From Bacillota bacterium (lineage in GTDB: Bacteria > Bacillota_G > SHA-98 > UBA4971): DNA of 9,685 nucleotides. The DNA lies in NCBI GenBank assembly GCA_012512055.1, contig JAAZEW010000092.1:1-9685 (forward strand), written 5' to 3'. Every line of letters begins with the position of its first letter. Position 1 is the stretch's first letter. Both the position numbers and the translations under genes were made by a program. Below the pieces are notes generated by a model that ran no database searches, was not told where the DNA came from, and saw only the letters and a list, made by a program, of their open reading frames with translations. Below are positions 1-7,035 of this stretch, piece after piece.

Positions 1-3000
1 CCGGGCGTCTGCGCGGCCTGGAACTCGGTGCTACGTTTCCTACGCTTGAGGCTAGGGTTACACTCGGGCGCGTGCAGGGAATTGCAGCAAAGAAGACATT
101 CCGGGGCAGCACTGCCCAAGAGGTCATACTCTACGAACCTCATGCCCCCTATGGCCCCTCCCCGTCCGCCGACGGATTTCGAGCTTCCACGGAAGGCATG
201 GAATACTACATGCTTCGAGATGCATATGATCCTGATTTTATGGGCACTTGGATACGATACGACGATGAGCATGAACTCGCCGAAGGCAGAAGCCTTGAGG
301 AGACCCTGAGCTTGTGGAATCTGGGTTATCTGTATCTTGATGACCCTGACGAGCAAGGAGGAATATCCGCCGGCGGGAAAATACCCCTTGCCCACGGGCA
401 ATTCGTGACAGTCTCGTCCACTGTGGAGATGCTGGCCTTACGGTCTGAGATTCGAGACATCCTGCGCAGCCAGATCCAGGGTTTGATACGGGCTTACAAT
501 GCTAAGCACGGACTTTCGGGAAGCAGTCAAAAGAGGTACCCCTTCATCTATGAAAGCGAAACCGAGGCAGATTTCCTAGGGGATTTGCTCACACGCCATG
601 CCTACATTACAGCGGGAACAGAAAACGGGCACGGCGCCTTAGCCCTGGATGTAAAGGCCGACTCCTACTTGCGGAGACGTCTCTATGACCTGGGGCAGAC
701 TGATATTGACCCGGGTTCAGTTGAAGTGGAGGTGCGCAGGGACGGGAAATTCCTGCCGGCGGAAACGGAAACACCTCTCCTGTTCCAGGTGGAGTACGAC
801 ATCGGCGTAATTGAGTTCGACTTTCCCTTAAGATTTTTCGATATGTATGATGGAATCCGAATCCGGTACAACTATGGGACAACTATGGGCATATTTAACC
901 TGGGCTTGTCTATCGCCGAGGGAAGCGAGAAGGTTTACCTCAACGATGTGCTCCTTGAAAGAAACACAGATTACTCTATCGACTACGAGCTAGGCATCCT
1001 TACCATATTCAGGATGCTTGAACCTGATGATGTAGTGCGGGTGGAATACGAATACTTCAGAGGCCCGTTTGGTAAAGTGGCTGACTATAAAGCAAACTTC
1101 TACGGCGCCACAGTGGGCTGGACACCTAACGACAGCCTCGAGCTAAAACTGGAACTCGCCATGTACGCCGATGATCCAAAATCGGCGCCATTGCCTGAAT
1201 TGACTTCTACGATGCCAAACACCCACACAATCGTGGGGTTTTCCGGGAGGTACAACAATAAGGGATTGAACATATCAGGGGATCTGGCTTTCAGCCACGA
1301 TGAGTTCCCGCTTGATGACAACCGTAAAGTCCATGCAGCTAACAAAGTATCCGGGATCATGGGCGCTGTTGATGCGGAAGGCACGTCATACACAGTAATC
1401 TCTCACAATGACGGAATAAGCGTCGGAGACGGACAGTTCCGCAACTACAGCGTAGGCTCAGGACTTTCATCTCCGACTGTGCACGATATGGCAAGCGCAG
1501 GCGATACCTGGTTTTTCGCAACAGACAGCGGGCTCACTGTTTTCTCTGCAGTTCCCGGCCCTTCCGGCCGGAACCCCTTCGACTACGTCAGCAATTGGCA
1601 AAGAATATACACGTCAGCCGGTTTGCCTGACAACGACCTGACCTGTGTAGCGGTAACCCCTTGGACTGTCTGGGTCGGGACCCGTGACAGCGGCTTAGCG
1701 TCTGCGGATCTTGGTGCCTTGGACACATGGCACGCATATACGGCGTCTGCCGAGTCAGGCCTTCCTTCCGCTGCCATTTCCGATATCGTCTACGATCCCA
1801 TTACCGATTTGCTTCTTGTGGGATCCGACTGTGGTGTCGCCGTGCTGAACGGGGCCCGCTTCAAACTTGAACTCCCGGATGTACGTGTTGATGCTCTTTG
1901 GTCCTCGGTCAACGCTGTGAATGGGTTTCGCACTTTTGCAGCAAGTGAAAGCGGAGTCTATGCGCGGAGTGACGACGGATGCTGGCACCTAATCCTACAC
2001 CCTTCAACAGCAAAAGACCCTCTTTCCCTTGCGGTCTGGAATGGGCTTTTGTGGATAGGCAGTTCAGACGGCTTGTATGTCTGGAACGGCACAACCTGTG
2101 AAATTGTCGAGGCTACAAGGGGATATACCGTTACTGCAGTAGGCGTAGGCCCGGGACACAAATATGAAGGTATCGATGCCTTATGGGGGGGGACTGCCGG
2201 ACGACCCGCGGAAAGCGAAAAGAATCTCAACAGAATTGTAGGCTTTGAGGTGCTAACACCTGGGGTAGTCACTGAGCATGAAGGCCCTGATCTCGCCGTT
2301 TCAACCAATGATTCCAGGCACTATGTGGATATTCCGGCCCGGGATCACACTGCAACAGGATACGCCGCACGGGCGAACGCCAGGTATGCTCTGGGAGTCG
2401 GGACCATATACGGAAGCTATGAGACTCTTTCGCCCGGGTTTGCAGAAATAGGTCAGACTTCCCGACCGGCGATGGACATGTGGAGCTTAGGCACCCAGTG
2501 GCCGTTGGGTTCCAGAACCGTTATCATGGCCGAACACTCCGAGTCGCGTAGTCAGGCTTATTCCGGAGTGAGCCGGGATGAGGCCGGCAAGGAGATCCTG
2601 CTTGTGACGAACAGAATAGGCGGAACTGTTGACATAGGGCCAAAGATAGACGTCTCATACAGCATTTCTCAGATAGATGACGACAAAACCCCGGGATACG
2701 AACGACAGGATCATACTCTGTCTGCCGCCGCCCGCCGAAGCTTCTTCAACAATCGGCTTAGCGTCAGCGCAGAATATGAGACTACCCGAAGCGAGAACAT
2801 GATGAAGCCCGAGAATTCGTATGTTCAGACCGGTCTACGGGGAGACGCCAAACTCACGCTGGACACGCTTTCCATATCAGCCCGATATCGAAAGCCTGTT
2901 AAAACCATAGATCCCGGAGGACAGGATCAACACGTCACAGGGATAACGGAAACCGGCATAAGTGCCCAATGGAGCAGACAACTCGGCCCCGTAGCGTTAA

Positions 3001-3797
3001 GGACATACTACAGACAGACTGCGCGCGATAATATCGCTACTCTCAAAACTTTCGACGACAAGAGAGCTGAAATACGGGCGACGCTTCCTGCACTCTCTTT
3101 CAAAGACAATAACTTGACCCCCACCATCGTACTGAAGTGGGACAAAACCACTCCGTTCTCAGGGCAAACAAGACAAGGTCTTGCGGTTCAGGGAAACCTT
3201 TCAGGCACCCTGGGCAACTTCAGAACTTCTACCGGGGTAAGCGTAAAACACACAAAGTATGCCGGTACAGGCAAACTTACTCTCGATACAGAGCTCTTTG
3301 TCACATTGAGTTCAACCGTACGCGGGAAATTGGCGCCTCAGGTCGACTTCCGATGGAAACGGTCCAAATCCGAACGGCCGGACTTAGGAGTTGTATTCAC
3401 TGACTCGCTGACAGGAACAGCCAGAGCAATCTGGAGCCCCATGCAAGGCCTGAGCAATGTGGTGTCCGCAACCTATTCTCTCACATCGTCGTCTGCCTTG
3501 ACAGGGTGGCAAAAGCACTCCCTCAGCTTGCAGGATTCTGTCGATTACAAATTCAGTGACAAGCTCACCATGACGGGAGAGGCTCTTATTAGATCAACTG
3601 CCACCGAGATTAGAGCGCTCTCGGGAGACGATGCCACCGAAATCAAAGGGACTCTGAAAGGCGGGCTCAGATACCGGCTCAGCAACATGTGGTCACTGGG
3701 GATCACCCTTGGATATCATACATACCGGTCGCCAACCGGTCCCGGCGGGTTTGCAAATGCCATTACCCTGGAGACAGGGCTAAAGGCATCATTTTAG
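1..3797 (+). CDS. Large outer-membrane beta-barrel protein with inserted beta-propeller (5' partial)
   Basis: The frame is open to the left edge of the window, so the true start lies upstream; the GTG at 72 is only the first internal start codon and has no clear ribosome site. Stop is TAG at 3795-3797. Visible parts in order: a mixed N-terminal stretch; two copies of a beta-rich module (about 708-880 and 921-1060) with the pattern GS..V..(D)..L....DY.IDY..G.L.F...L...D..RV.Y.Y, as seen in SprA-like and other large surface proteins; alternating beta strands (1080-1330); a propeller-like region (about 1340-2320) with repeats such as WVGTRDSGL, LLVGSDCGVAVL and LWIGSSDGLYVWNG, like two-component-regulator propellers; then alternating amphipathic strands to the end, finishing GLKASF. 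A terminal Phe fits a BAM beta-signal and an outer membrane location. Function and substrate are not recognised. It could act in surface polymer binding, export or adhesion; that is inference. It converges on the minus-strand cluster. Confidence 0.85.
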   Translation, partial: GRLRGLELGATFPTLEARVTLGRVQGIAAKKTFRGSTAQEVILYEPHAPYGPSPSADGFRASTEGMEYYMLRDAYDPDFMGTWIRYDDEHELAEGRSLEETLSLWNLGYLYLDDPDEQGGISAGGKIPLAHGQFVTVSSTVEMLALRSEIRDILRSQIQGLIRAYNAKHGLSGSSQKRYPFIYESETEADFLGDLLTRHAYITAGTENGHGALALDVKADSYLRRRLYDLGQTDIDPGSVEVEVRRDGKFLPAETETPLLFQVEYDIGVIEFDFPLRFFDMYDGIRIRYNYGTTMGIFNLGLSIAEGSEKVYLNDVLLERNTDYSIDYELGILTIFRMLEPDDVVRVEYEYFRGPFGKVADYKANFYGATVGWTPNDSLELKLELAMYADDPKSAPLPELTSTMPNTHTIVGFSGRYNNKGLNISGDLAFSHDEFPLDDNRKVHAANKVSGIMGAVDAEGTSYTVISHNDGISVGDGQFRNYSVGSGLSSPTVHDMASAGDTWFFATDSGLTVFSAVPGPSGRNPFDYVSNWQRIYTSAGLPDNDLTCVAVTPWTVWVGTRDSGLASADLGALDTWHAYTASAESGLPSAAISDIVYDPITDLLLVGSDCGVAVLNGARFKLELPDVRVDALWSSVNAVNGFRTFAASESGVYARSDDGCWHLILHPSTAKDPLSLAVWNGLLWIGSSDGLYVWNGTTCEIVEATRGYTVTAVGVGPGHKYEGIDALWGGTAGRPAESEKNLNRIVGFEVLTPGVVTEHEGPDLAVSTNDSRHYVDIPARDHTATGYAARANARYALGVGTIYGSYETLSPGFAEIGQTSRPAMDMWSLGTQWPLGSRTVIMAEHSESRSQAYSGVSRDEAGKEILLVTNRIGGTVDIGPKIDVSYSISQIDDDKTPGYERQDHTLSAAARRSFFNNRLSVSAEYETTRSENMMKPENSYVQTGLRGDAKLTLDTLSISARYRKPVKTIDPGGQDQHVTGITETGISAQWSRQLGPVALRTYYRQTARDNIATLKTFDDKRAEIRATLPALSFKDNNLTPTIVLKWDKTTPFSGQTRQGLAVQGNLSGTLGNFRTSTGVSVKHTKYAGTGKLTLDTELFVTLSSTVRGKLAPQVDFRWKRSKSERPDLGVVFTDSLTGTARAIWSPMQGLSNVVSATYSLTSSSALTGWQKHSLSLQDSVDYKFSDKLTMTGEALIRSTATEIRALSGDDATEIKGTLKGGLRYRLSNMWSLGITLGYHTYRSPTGPGGFANAITLETGLKASF

Positions 3798-3907
3798 ATC
3801 CATTTGACAACTCCATTATCGCACAGGATATCAACGCCATAAAGGATTTCCCGGCTTTCGTTCATAGTAACTACGGCTCCGGCATTCTCAATCAAAAGAG
3901 AAGACAC
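3794..3907 (-). pseudogene. Amidohydrolase N-terminal fragment (truncated)
   Basis: Reading leftwards from a GTG at 3905-3907, the frame gives SSLLIENAGAVVTM followed by NESREILYGVDILCDNGVV and KWI, then a TAA at 3794-3796. This matches the opening of cytosine-deaminase/8-oxoguanine-deaminase/SsnA-type amidohydrolases, whose first beta strands read like LLIKNA..VVTMD...REI...G.ILI.DG.I..IG. The match stops just where the Gly after KWI would be expected, which is the stop codon of the convergent surface-protein gene. None of the metal-binding His residues (HxH and later) are present, so the product cannot be an enzyme. It sits 25 bases downstream of the exonuclease on the same strand. A TTG at 3893-3895 is an alternative start; neither has a strong ribosome site. 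The remnant assignment rests on pattern recall of the family, not a search. Confidence 0.6.
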
Positions 3908-3932
3908 AAAGCAAACTGACTGTCGGTTTCTT

Positions 3933-4808
3933 TTACGTGGGTTGACTGCAACCACAGGTTGAGTCCGGACTCCACAATATCGGTTGGCGCTCCGCAAAAT
4001 CATAGTCATCCACTCGAAGGATCCTGGCAACCCTCGCCTGGACCAGCGCATCCTCCTCCGTCAACCCCCTGGACTCAAACGCTCTCACAACTCGAGCCCA
4101 GGAATGGTCAGTCACGCCCTTAGTAATGCCCTTGCTGCCGTCGCCGGTACCAGCCTCCATGCCTCCCTTGATGCCGCCACCAACGCGATCCCTGGTGCAA
4201 TCCCTGATGCCATCCTTGCTGACGCCCTTCAGAACCTTCCTGGCTCTTGCCACTCCAATCCCGGGACATCCCGCATACCCGTCTGTGGAATCCCCTGTCA
4301 GCACCTGAAAATAGAACCAGTAATCGGCCTCCCGCGGCTCAATAGCTTTGATTCGTTCTTTCCTCCAGTCATAGTGAATCCCGGGTATTTGCTTCAGATC
4401 CTTATCAATGGTAGCCATCACATAACGCCCCGGAGATTTCGTAGCCATGATTCCCATCACGTCGTCTGCTTCGAGGCAATCCACTTCCCTGCAAGTCCAA
4501 GAAGCCCGAGCATGTTCAATAAGAGCATCCAAGAGCACCGGTTTCGGCTTACCCCGTCGGCTTGCCTTGTATGTAGGAAGTATCGAGTACCTGAAATTAC
4601 TGCGTCCGGTGAAACACAAAAGCGCGTCCTTTGTTCCCGTCTGGCCTATCATCCGCTCCACTGCCGAGTCAAATCCTTCAACCGCCCACCCTGCATCGTC
4701 TATGTCCACGTCACCATCGTCATCATAGTCAGCAGTCCGGCTCCGGCTCGCTTCATACGCATAAGCGAACTGGCAAGCCAGAATGTCAGCATCAATAAGT
4801 AGATCCAT
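3933..4808 (-). CDS. Phage T7-type 5'-3' exonuclease (FEN/H3TH family) with repeat insertion
   Basis: A 291-residue protein. ATG at 4806-4808 is chosen because MDLLIDADIL is the usual N-terminus of this family; AGGAGG lies 12 bases upstream (4821-4826). The open frame extends upstream to 5126, but that part overlaps the aminotransferase gene and looks non-coding. Metal-site acidic residues: D6 and D8; E113, D115, D116 in LEADDVMGI; D135 and D137 in TIDKDLKQIPG. CFTGRSNFR (65-73) and PTYKASRRGKPKP (78-90) are family hallmarks. The helix-3-turn-helix is at 171-192 (TGDSTDGYAGCPGIGVARAR). Residues 194-233 are ten degenerate tetrapeptides (KGVS, KDGI, RDCT and so on) not typical of the family; the conserved C-terminus resumes at SWARVV and GLTEEDALVQARVARILR. 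An EF-hand-like loop lies at 27-38. In phage T7 the relative (gp6) degrades DNA 5'-3' and removes RNA primers. Probably a captured phage gene, possibly still active, since all metal ligands are kept. Confidence 0.88.
   Translation of the reverse strand: MDLLIDADILACQFAYAYEASRSRTADYDDDGDVDIDDAGWAVEGFDSAVERMIGQTGTKDALLCFTGRSNFRYSILPTYKASRRGKPKPVLLDALIEHARASWTCREVDCLEADDVMGIMATKSPGRYVMATIDKDLKQIPGIHYDWRKERIKAIEPREADYWFYFQVLTGDSTDGYAGCPGIGVARARKVLKGVSKDGIRDCTRDRVGGGIKGGMEAGTGDGSKGITKGVTDHSWARVVRAFESRGLTEEDALVQARVARILRVDDYDFAERQPILWSPDSTCGCSQPT
4110..4229 (-). repeat. Ten degenerate 12-bp tandem repeats inside the exonuclease gene
   Basis: Read on the minus strand, the stretch divides into ten 12-base units, for example AAGGGCGTCAGC, AAGGATGGCATC, AAGGGAGGCATG and AAGGGCGTGACT. 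They encode KGVS, KDGI, RDCT, RDRV, GGGI, KGGM, EAGT, GDGS, KGIT, KGVT (residues 194-233). The units stay in frame with no stop, and position four of each is Ser, Thr, Ile, Val or Met. They separate two blocks that are close together in typical T7-type exonucleases. The period is seen directly; expansion by slippage is inferred. Confidence 0.75.
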
Positions 4809-4820
4809 ATGTGTCCGTAT

Positions 4821-4826
4821 CCTCCT
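4821..4826 (-). promoter_or_regulatory. Ribosome binding site for the exonuclease
   Basis: On the minus strand AGGAGG stands 12 bases before ATG 4808. The spacing is longer than usual, but no other start codon lies between the two in this frame, so the ATG is retained. Confidence 0.55.
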
Positions 4827-4968
4827 ATCCCTACTAGAGTAACGTTCCACAAATGGATGCAATATCCTCTTGTGCATAGAATCGTATCGATGACCTTCCT
4901 TTTTCCTGGGTCCTGCATGAGGAATGGACGTGCACCACTGAGAGAACCGAGGACCATGAACCCATCCT

Positions 4969-6129
4969 TTACTGCACGCGCCCGCTTGAGGCCTCATCCA
5001 GCGCATTCTCCAGAACCCCTGCCACATACTCAACTTCTGCCTCAGTGATATGGTTATGGAACGGAATTGCAATGCTGGTCCTACCGGCGTGCTCCGTAAC
5101 AGGGAACATTCCTTCCCGGAGGCCAAACTCAGTTGTGTAGAACGGCTGCAAATGTATAGGGGTGAAGTATGGACGGCATCCGATTTTCGCTTCCTTGAAT
5201 CGCGTCATGACGTGGTCCCTCACCTTAGACTGACGCTCCGGGGTGGGTTCATCCACGCCTACACGGATCACATACACGAACCAGCTCATCCTGGTGACCT
5301 CAGGGGCTATGTAAGGAAGCTTGACACCTGAAATCTCAGACAGACGCTTGTTATACATATCCGCCACGTGCCGGCGTTTGAGGATAATCTCCTCTATCCG
5401 GGACATCTGCACTACACCAAGGGCAGCGGAAAGCTCATCCATGCGGTAGTTATATCCAAGACGCTCATGGGACAGCCATACCCCTGCCTCTCCCCTCCCC
5501 TGGTTGCGCATGCTCTTGCACAAGAAGGCTATACGGTCATCATCTGTGACAACCATCCCGCCTTCGCCTGTGGTTATCTGCTTATTCGGATAGAACGCAA
5601 ACACCGCTGCGTCCGCAAATCGCGCGCTCCCGGTTTTGATCCCCTTGTATTCAGATCCTATGGACTCGCATGAATCCTCAATAACGGCGAGGCCACGGCG
5701 GTCTGCAATCTCGCGGATGATATCCAACTTTGGAGGTTGTCCAAAGGCATCTACAGGAAGGATGGCCTTCGTCCTGGGAGTGATTGCGTCTTCTATGAGA
5801 TTAGGATCGATGTTCTCTGTGTCAGGTTCAATATCTACAAATACCGGCTTTGCCCGCTCATAGACTATGCAGTTGCTTGATGCGATGAAACTGAACGGAG
5901 TCGTTATTACCTCGTCCCCGTCGCTGATGCCGAACGCTCGTATGAGCAGATGAAGCCCGCTTGTCCCGCTATTGACTGCGATAGCGTGTTTTGCGCCTAC
6001 ATAGTCTGCAATCGCCTGCTCGAATTCTTTCAGCTTCGGACCCAACGCGAGGATGGGAGAGCGGATGACTTCATTTACGATCTCGATTTCTTTATCAGTA
6101 ATATCAGGCCTGGCCAGGTGAACTTGCAT
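4969..6129 (-). CDS. DegT/DnrJ/EryC1/StrS family PLP-dependent sugar aminotransferase
   Basis: A 386-residue protein of normal length for the family. These enzymes transfer an amino group from glutamate (or a similar donor) to a keto-sugar nucleotide, making amino sugars for surface polysaccharide, O-antigen or glycoprotein. Visible motifs: start VHLARPDITDKEI; NSGTSGLHL (53-61) for phosphate binding; PFSFIASSNCI (78-88); IEDSCESIGSEYKG (150-163), with D152 placed to contact the pyridine nitrogen; FAFYPNKQITTGEGG (177-191), with K183 the Schiff-base lysine; LGYNYRMDELSAALG (224-238). The start is firm: AGGGAGGAG lies six bases upstream. The exonuclease begins 160 bases after its stop on the same strand, so they may be co-transcribed. 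No epimerase, glycosyltransferase or nucleotidyltransferase is adjacent, so the particular sugar cannot be named. A candidate promoter sits immediately upstream. Confidence 0.93.
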   Translation of the reverse strand: MQVHLARPDITDKEIEIVNEVIRSPILALGPKLKEFEQAIADYVGAKHAIAVNSGTSGLHLLIRAFGISDGDEVITTPFSFIASSNCIVYERAKPVFVDIEPDTENIDPNLIEDAITPRTKAILPVDAFGQPPKLDIIREIADRRGLAVIEDSCESIGSEYKGIKTGSARFADAAVFAFYPNKQITTGEGGMVVTDDDRIAFLCKSMRNQGRGEAGVWLSHERLGYNYRMDELSAALGVVQMSRIEEIILKRRHVADMYNKRLSEISGVKLPYIAPEVTRMSWFVYVIRVGVDEPTPERQSKVRDHVMTRFKEAKIGCRPYFTPIHLQPFYTTEFGLREGMFPVTEHAGRTSIAIPFHNHITEAEVEYVAGVLENALDEASSGRVQ

Positions 6130-6135
6130 AGATTA

Positions 6136-6144
6136 CTCCTCCCT
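6136..6144 (-). promoter_or_regulatory. Strong ribosome binding site for the aminotransferase
   Basis: Minus-strand AGGGAGGAG, followed by six bases and ATG 6129. It fixes the start codon. Confidence 0.8.
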
Positions 6145-6162
6145 ACGATGCTACATTCCCAG

Positions 6163-6192
6163 ATTATTACCTCTTTCTCTCTCAGGTGGCAA
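6163..6192 (-). promoter_or_regulatory. Candidate sigma70-type promoter for the aminotransferase
   Basis: On the minus strand TTGCCA (6187-6192) is followed after 17 bases by TAATAAT (6163-6169). Transcription would begin near 6156, giving a leader of under 30 bases before the ATG at 6129. Five of six -35 bases match the consensus. Inferred from sequence only. Confidence 0.5.
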
Positions 6193-6304
6193 GATCCTTC
6201 ATGCAAACCTGGAAATACGTGACATTGGTGCCGCATTGTCAGATACCACCTGCGAGGAATGAATTTTGCCGGGAATCTCCCTCAACCACTCGCCCGGATC
6301 ACTA

Positions 6305-6332
6305 TTGCAGTTTCTGAAGAATGGTGTATAAT
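6305..6332 (+). promoter_or_regulatory. Candidate sigma70-type promoter for the XRE-cupin regulator
   Basis: TTGCAG (6305-6310) and a perfect TATAAT (6327-6332) are separated by 16 bases. Transcription would begin near 6339, leaving a leader of about 150 bases before the ATG at 6493. The AACTT repeats lie just after the predicted start site, a usual place for a repressor operator. Confidence 0.6.
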
Positions 6333-6349
6333 GTTCTCGCATCGCCATT

Positions 6350-6411
6350 AAACTTTGAGTTTACCTATACCGAACTTATTAACTTGAAGTTTACTGGATT
6401 TAAACTTGGAG
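6350..6411 (+). promoter_or_regulatory. Probable operator array: repeated AACTT-type inverted sites
   Basis: AAACTTTGAGTTT (6350-6362) and AACTTGAAGTT (6381-6391) are perfect inverted repeats with 3- and 1-base centres. Extra AACTT half-sites start at 6373 and 6403. Positions 6351-6380 and 6381-6410 form an imperfect 30-bp direct repeat, with the AACTT cores 22 bases apart in each copy. A further AACTTGGGG is at 6437-6445. The array lies directly after the TATAAT box and before the regulator gene, so binding by the adjacent XRE protein (autoregulation) is the simplest reading; that is inference. Confidence 0.5.
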
Positions 6412-6492
6412 ACCGGTCGGTGTGGCCCTCCTTATGAACTTGGGGTGGGCCTGTGATGAATTCTGAACACAAGCGACAGTGAGGGACGAAAA

Positions 6493-7035
6493 ATGAAAAT
6501 CGGGCGAAGAATCAAGAATCTACGGTTGAAGAAGGGTTTAACCCAAGAAGAGTTGGGCGAGCGCACAGACCTGACTAAGGGTTATATCTCCCAAATTGAA
6601 CGCGACCTGAGTTCGCCGTCAATTGAAACCTTCTTTGACATTCTTGAGGTCCTCGGTTGCACGCCTCGAGAGTTCTTTGATGACGAGGAACGCGAGCAAA
6701 AGGTCGTGTACGGGGAAGAAGACCGCACGGAATTCGTGGATGAAGAACGGGGCTACCGCGTTCAATGGCTTGTTCCTGAATCCAATGAAAACGAAATGGA
6801 GCCGATACTTCTCACTCTTGAAAAAGGTGGGAGTTTCAAGGAGTTCGAGCCTTCCCTGGCAGACACTTGCGCCTATGTGCTGAAGGGCAAAGTCAAGGTC
6901 TCACTTGGAGGACGGATTTACCATGCGAAAGCAGGAGAGACCGTCTACTACCAGGCGTCAGAAGAACACCAGATCTCAAACGACGCTGACGGACCGGCGG
7001 AACTGCTCCTGGTCGCCACCGATTCTTATTTATAG
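6493..7035 (+). CDS. XRE-family transcriptional regulator with C-terminal cupin domain
   Basis: A 180-residue cytoplasmic DNA-binding regulator. Residues 4-60 are a helix-turn-helix of Xre/SinR type (IGRRIKNLRLKKGLTQEEL, then LTKGYISQIERDLSSPSIET, then LEVLGCTPREFF). A charged linker (62-86) leads to a cupin at about 103-176 (YVLKGKVKVSLGG, then AKAGETVYYQASEEHQI). Regulators with this architecture, such as PuuR-like proteins, commonly control polyamine or amino-acid genes, and in Bacillota one often precedes potABCD as here. GAGGGA (6481-6486), six bases before ATG 6493, supports the start. The first cupin motif lacks the usual His-x-His and Glu metal ligands (FEPSLADTCAYVL at 118-130), while H159 of the second motif remains, so metal binding is doubtful. 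It probably represses or activates the downstream importer and itself through the AACTT sites; the ligand is unknown. Confidence 0.92.
   Translation: MKIGRRIKNLRLKKGLTQEELGERTDLTKGYISQIERDLSSPSIETFFDILEVLGCTPREFFDDEEREQKVVYGEEDRTEFVDEERGYRVQWLVPESNENEMEPILLTLEKGGSFKEFEPSLADTCAYVLKGKVKVSLGGRIYHAKAGETVYYQASEEHQISNDADGPAELLLVATDSYL

Larger units (their letters stand above)
6130..6492. other. Divergent intergenic control region (363 bases)
   Basis: This gap separates the leftward aminotransferase from the rightward XRE-cupin regulator. It holds one candidate promoter for each direction, a TGACA...TGTCA inverted pair (6220-6241) between them, an array of AACTT sites (6350-6445), a GACCGGTC palindrome (6411-6418) and an imperfect hairpin (6424-6451) in the likely leader of the regulator. 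I see no open frame in it that looks coding. Confidence 0.6.

Noticed and set aside
28..309. Plus-strand 93-codon frame at the left edge
   Set aside because: It lies in another frame of the surface-protein gene, which is open through the edge and has the better protein-like composition.
3798..3932. Intrinsic terminator between the convergent genes
   Set aside because: No GC-rich hairpin followed by a T-run on either strand could be found.
3984..4802. Plus-strand 272-codon open frame opposite the exonuclease
   Set aside because: It is the antisense shadow of the exonuclease, whose minus-strand translation carries clear family motifs; the plus-strand translation resembles nothing.
4809..5126. 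Extending the exonuclease upstream to 5126 (397 residues)
   Set aside because: The extra 106 residues overlap the aminotransferase end and look non-coding; the conserved family start MDLLIDADIL with AGGAGG upstream is at 4808.
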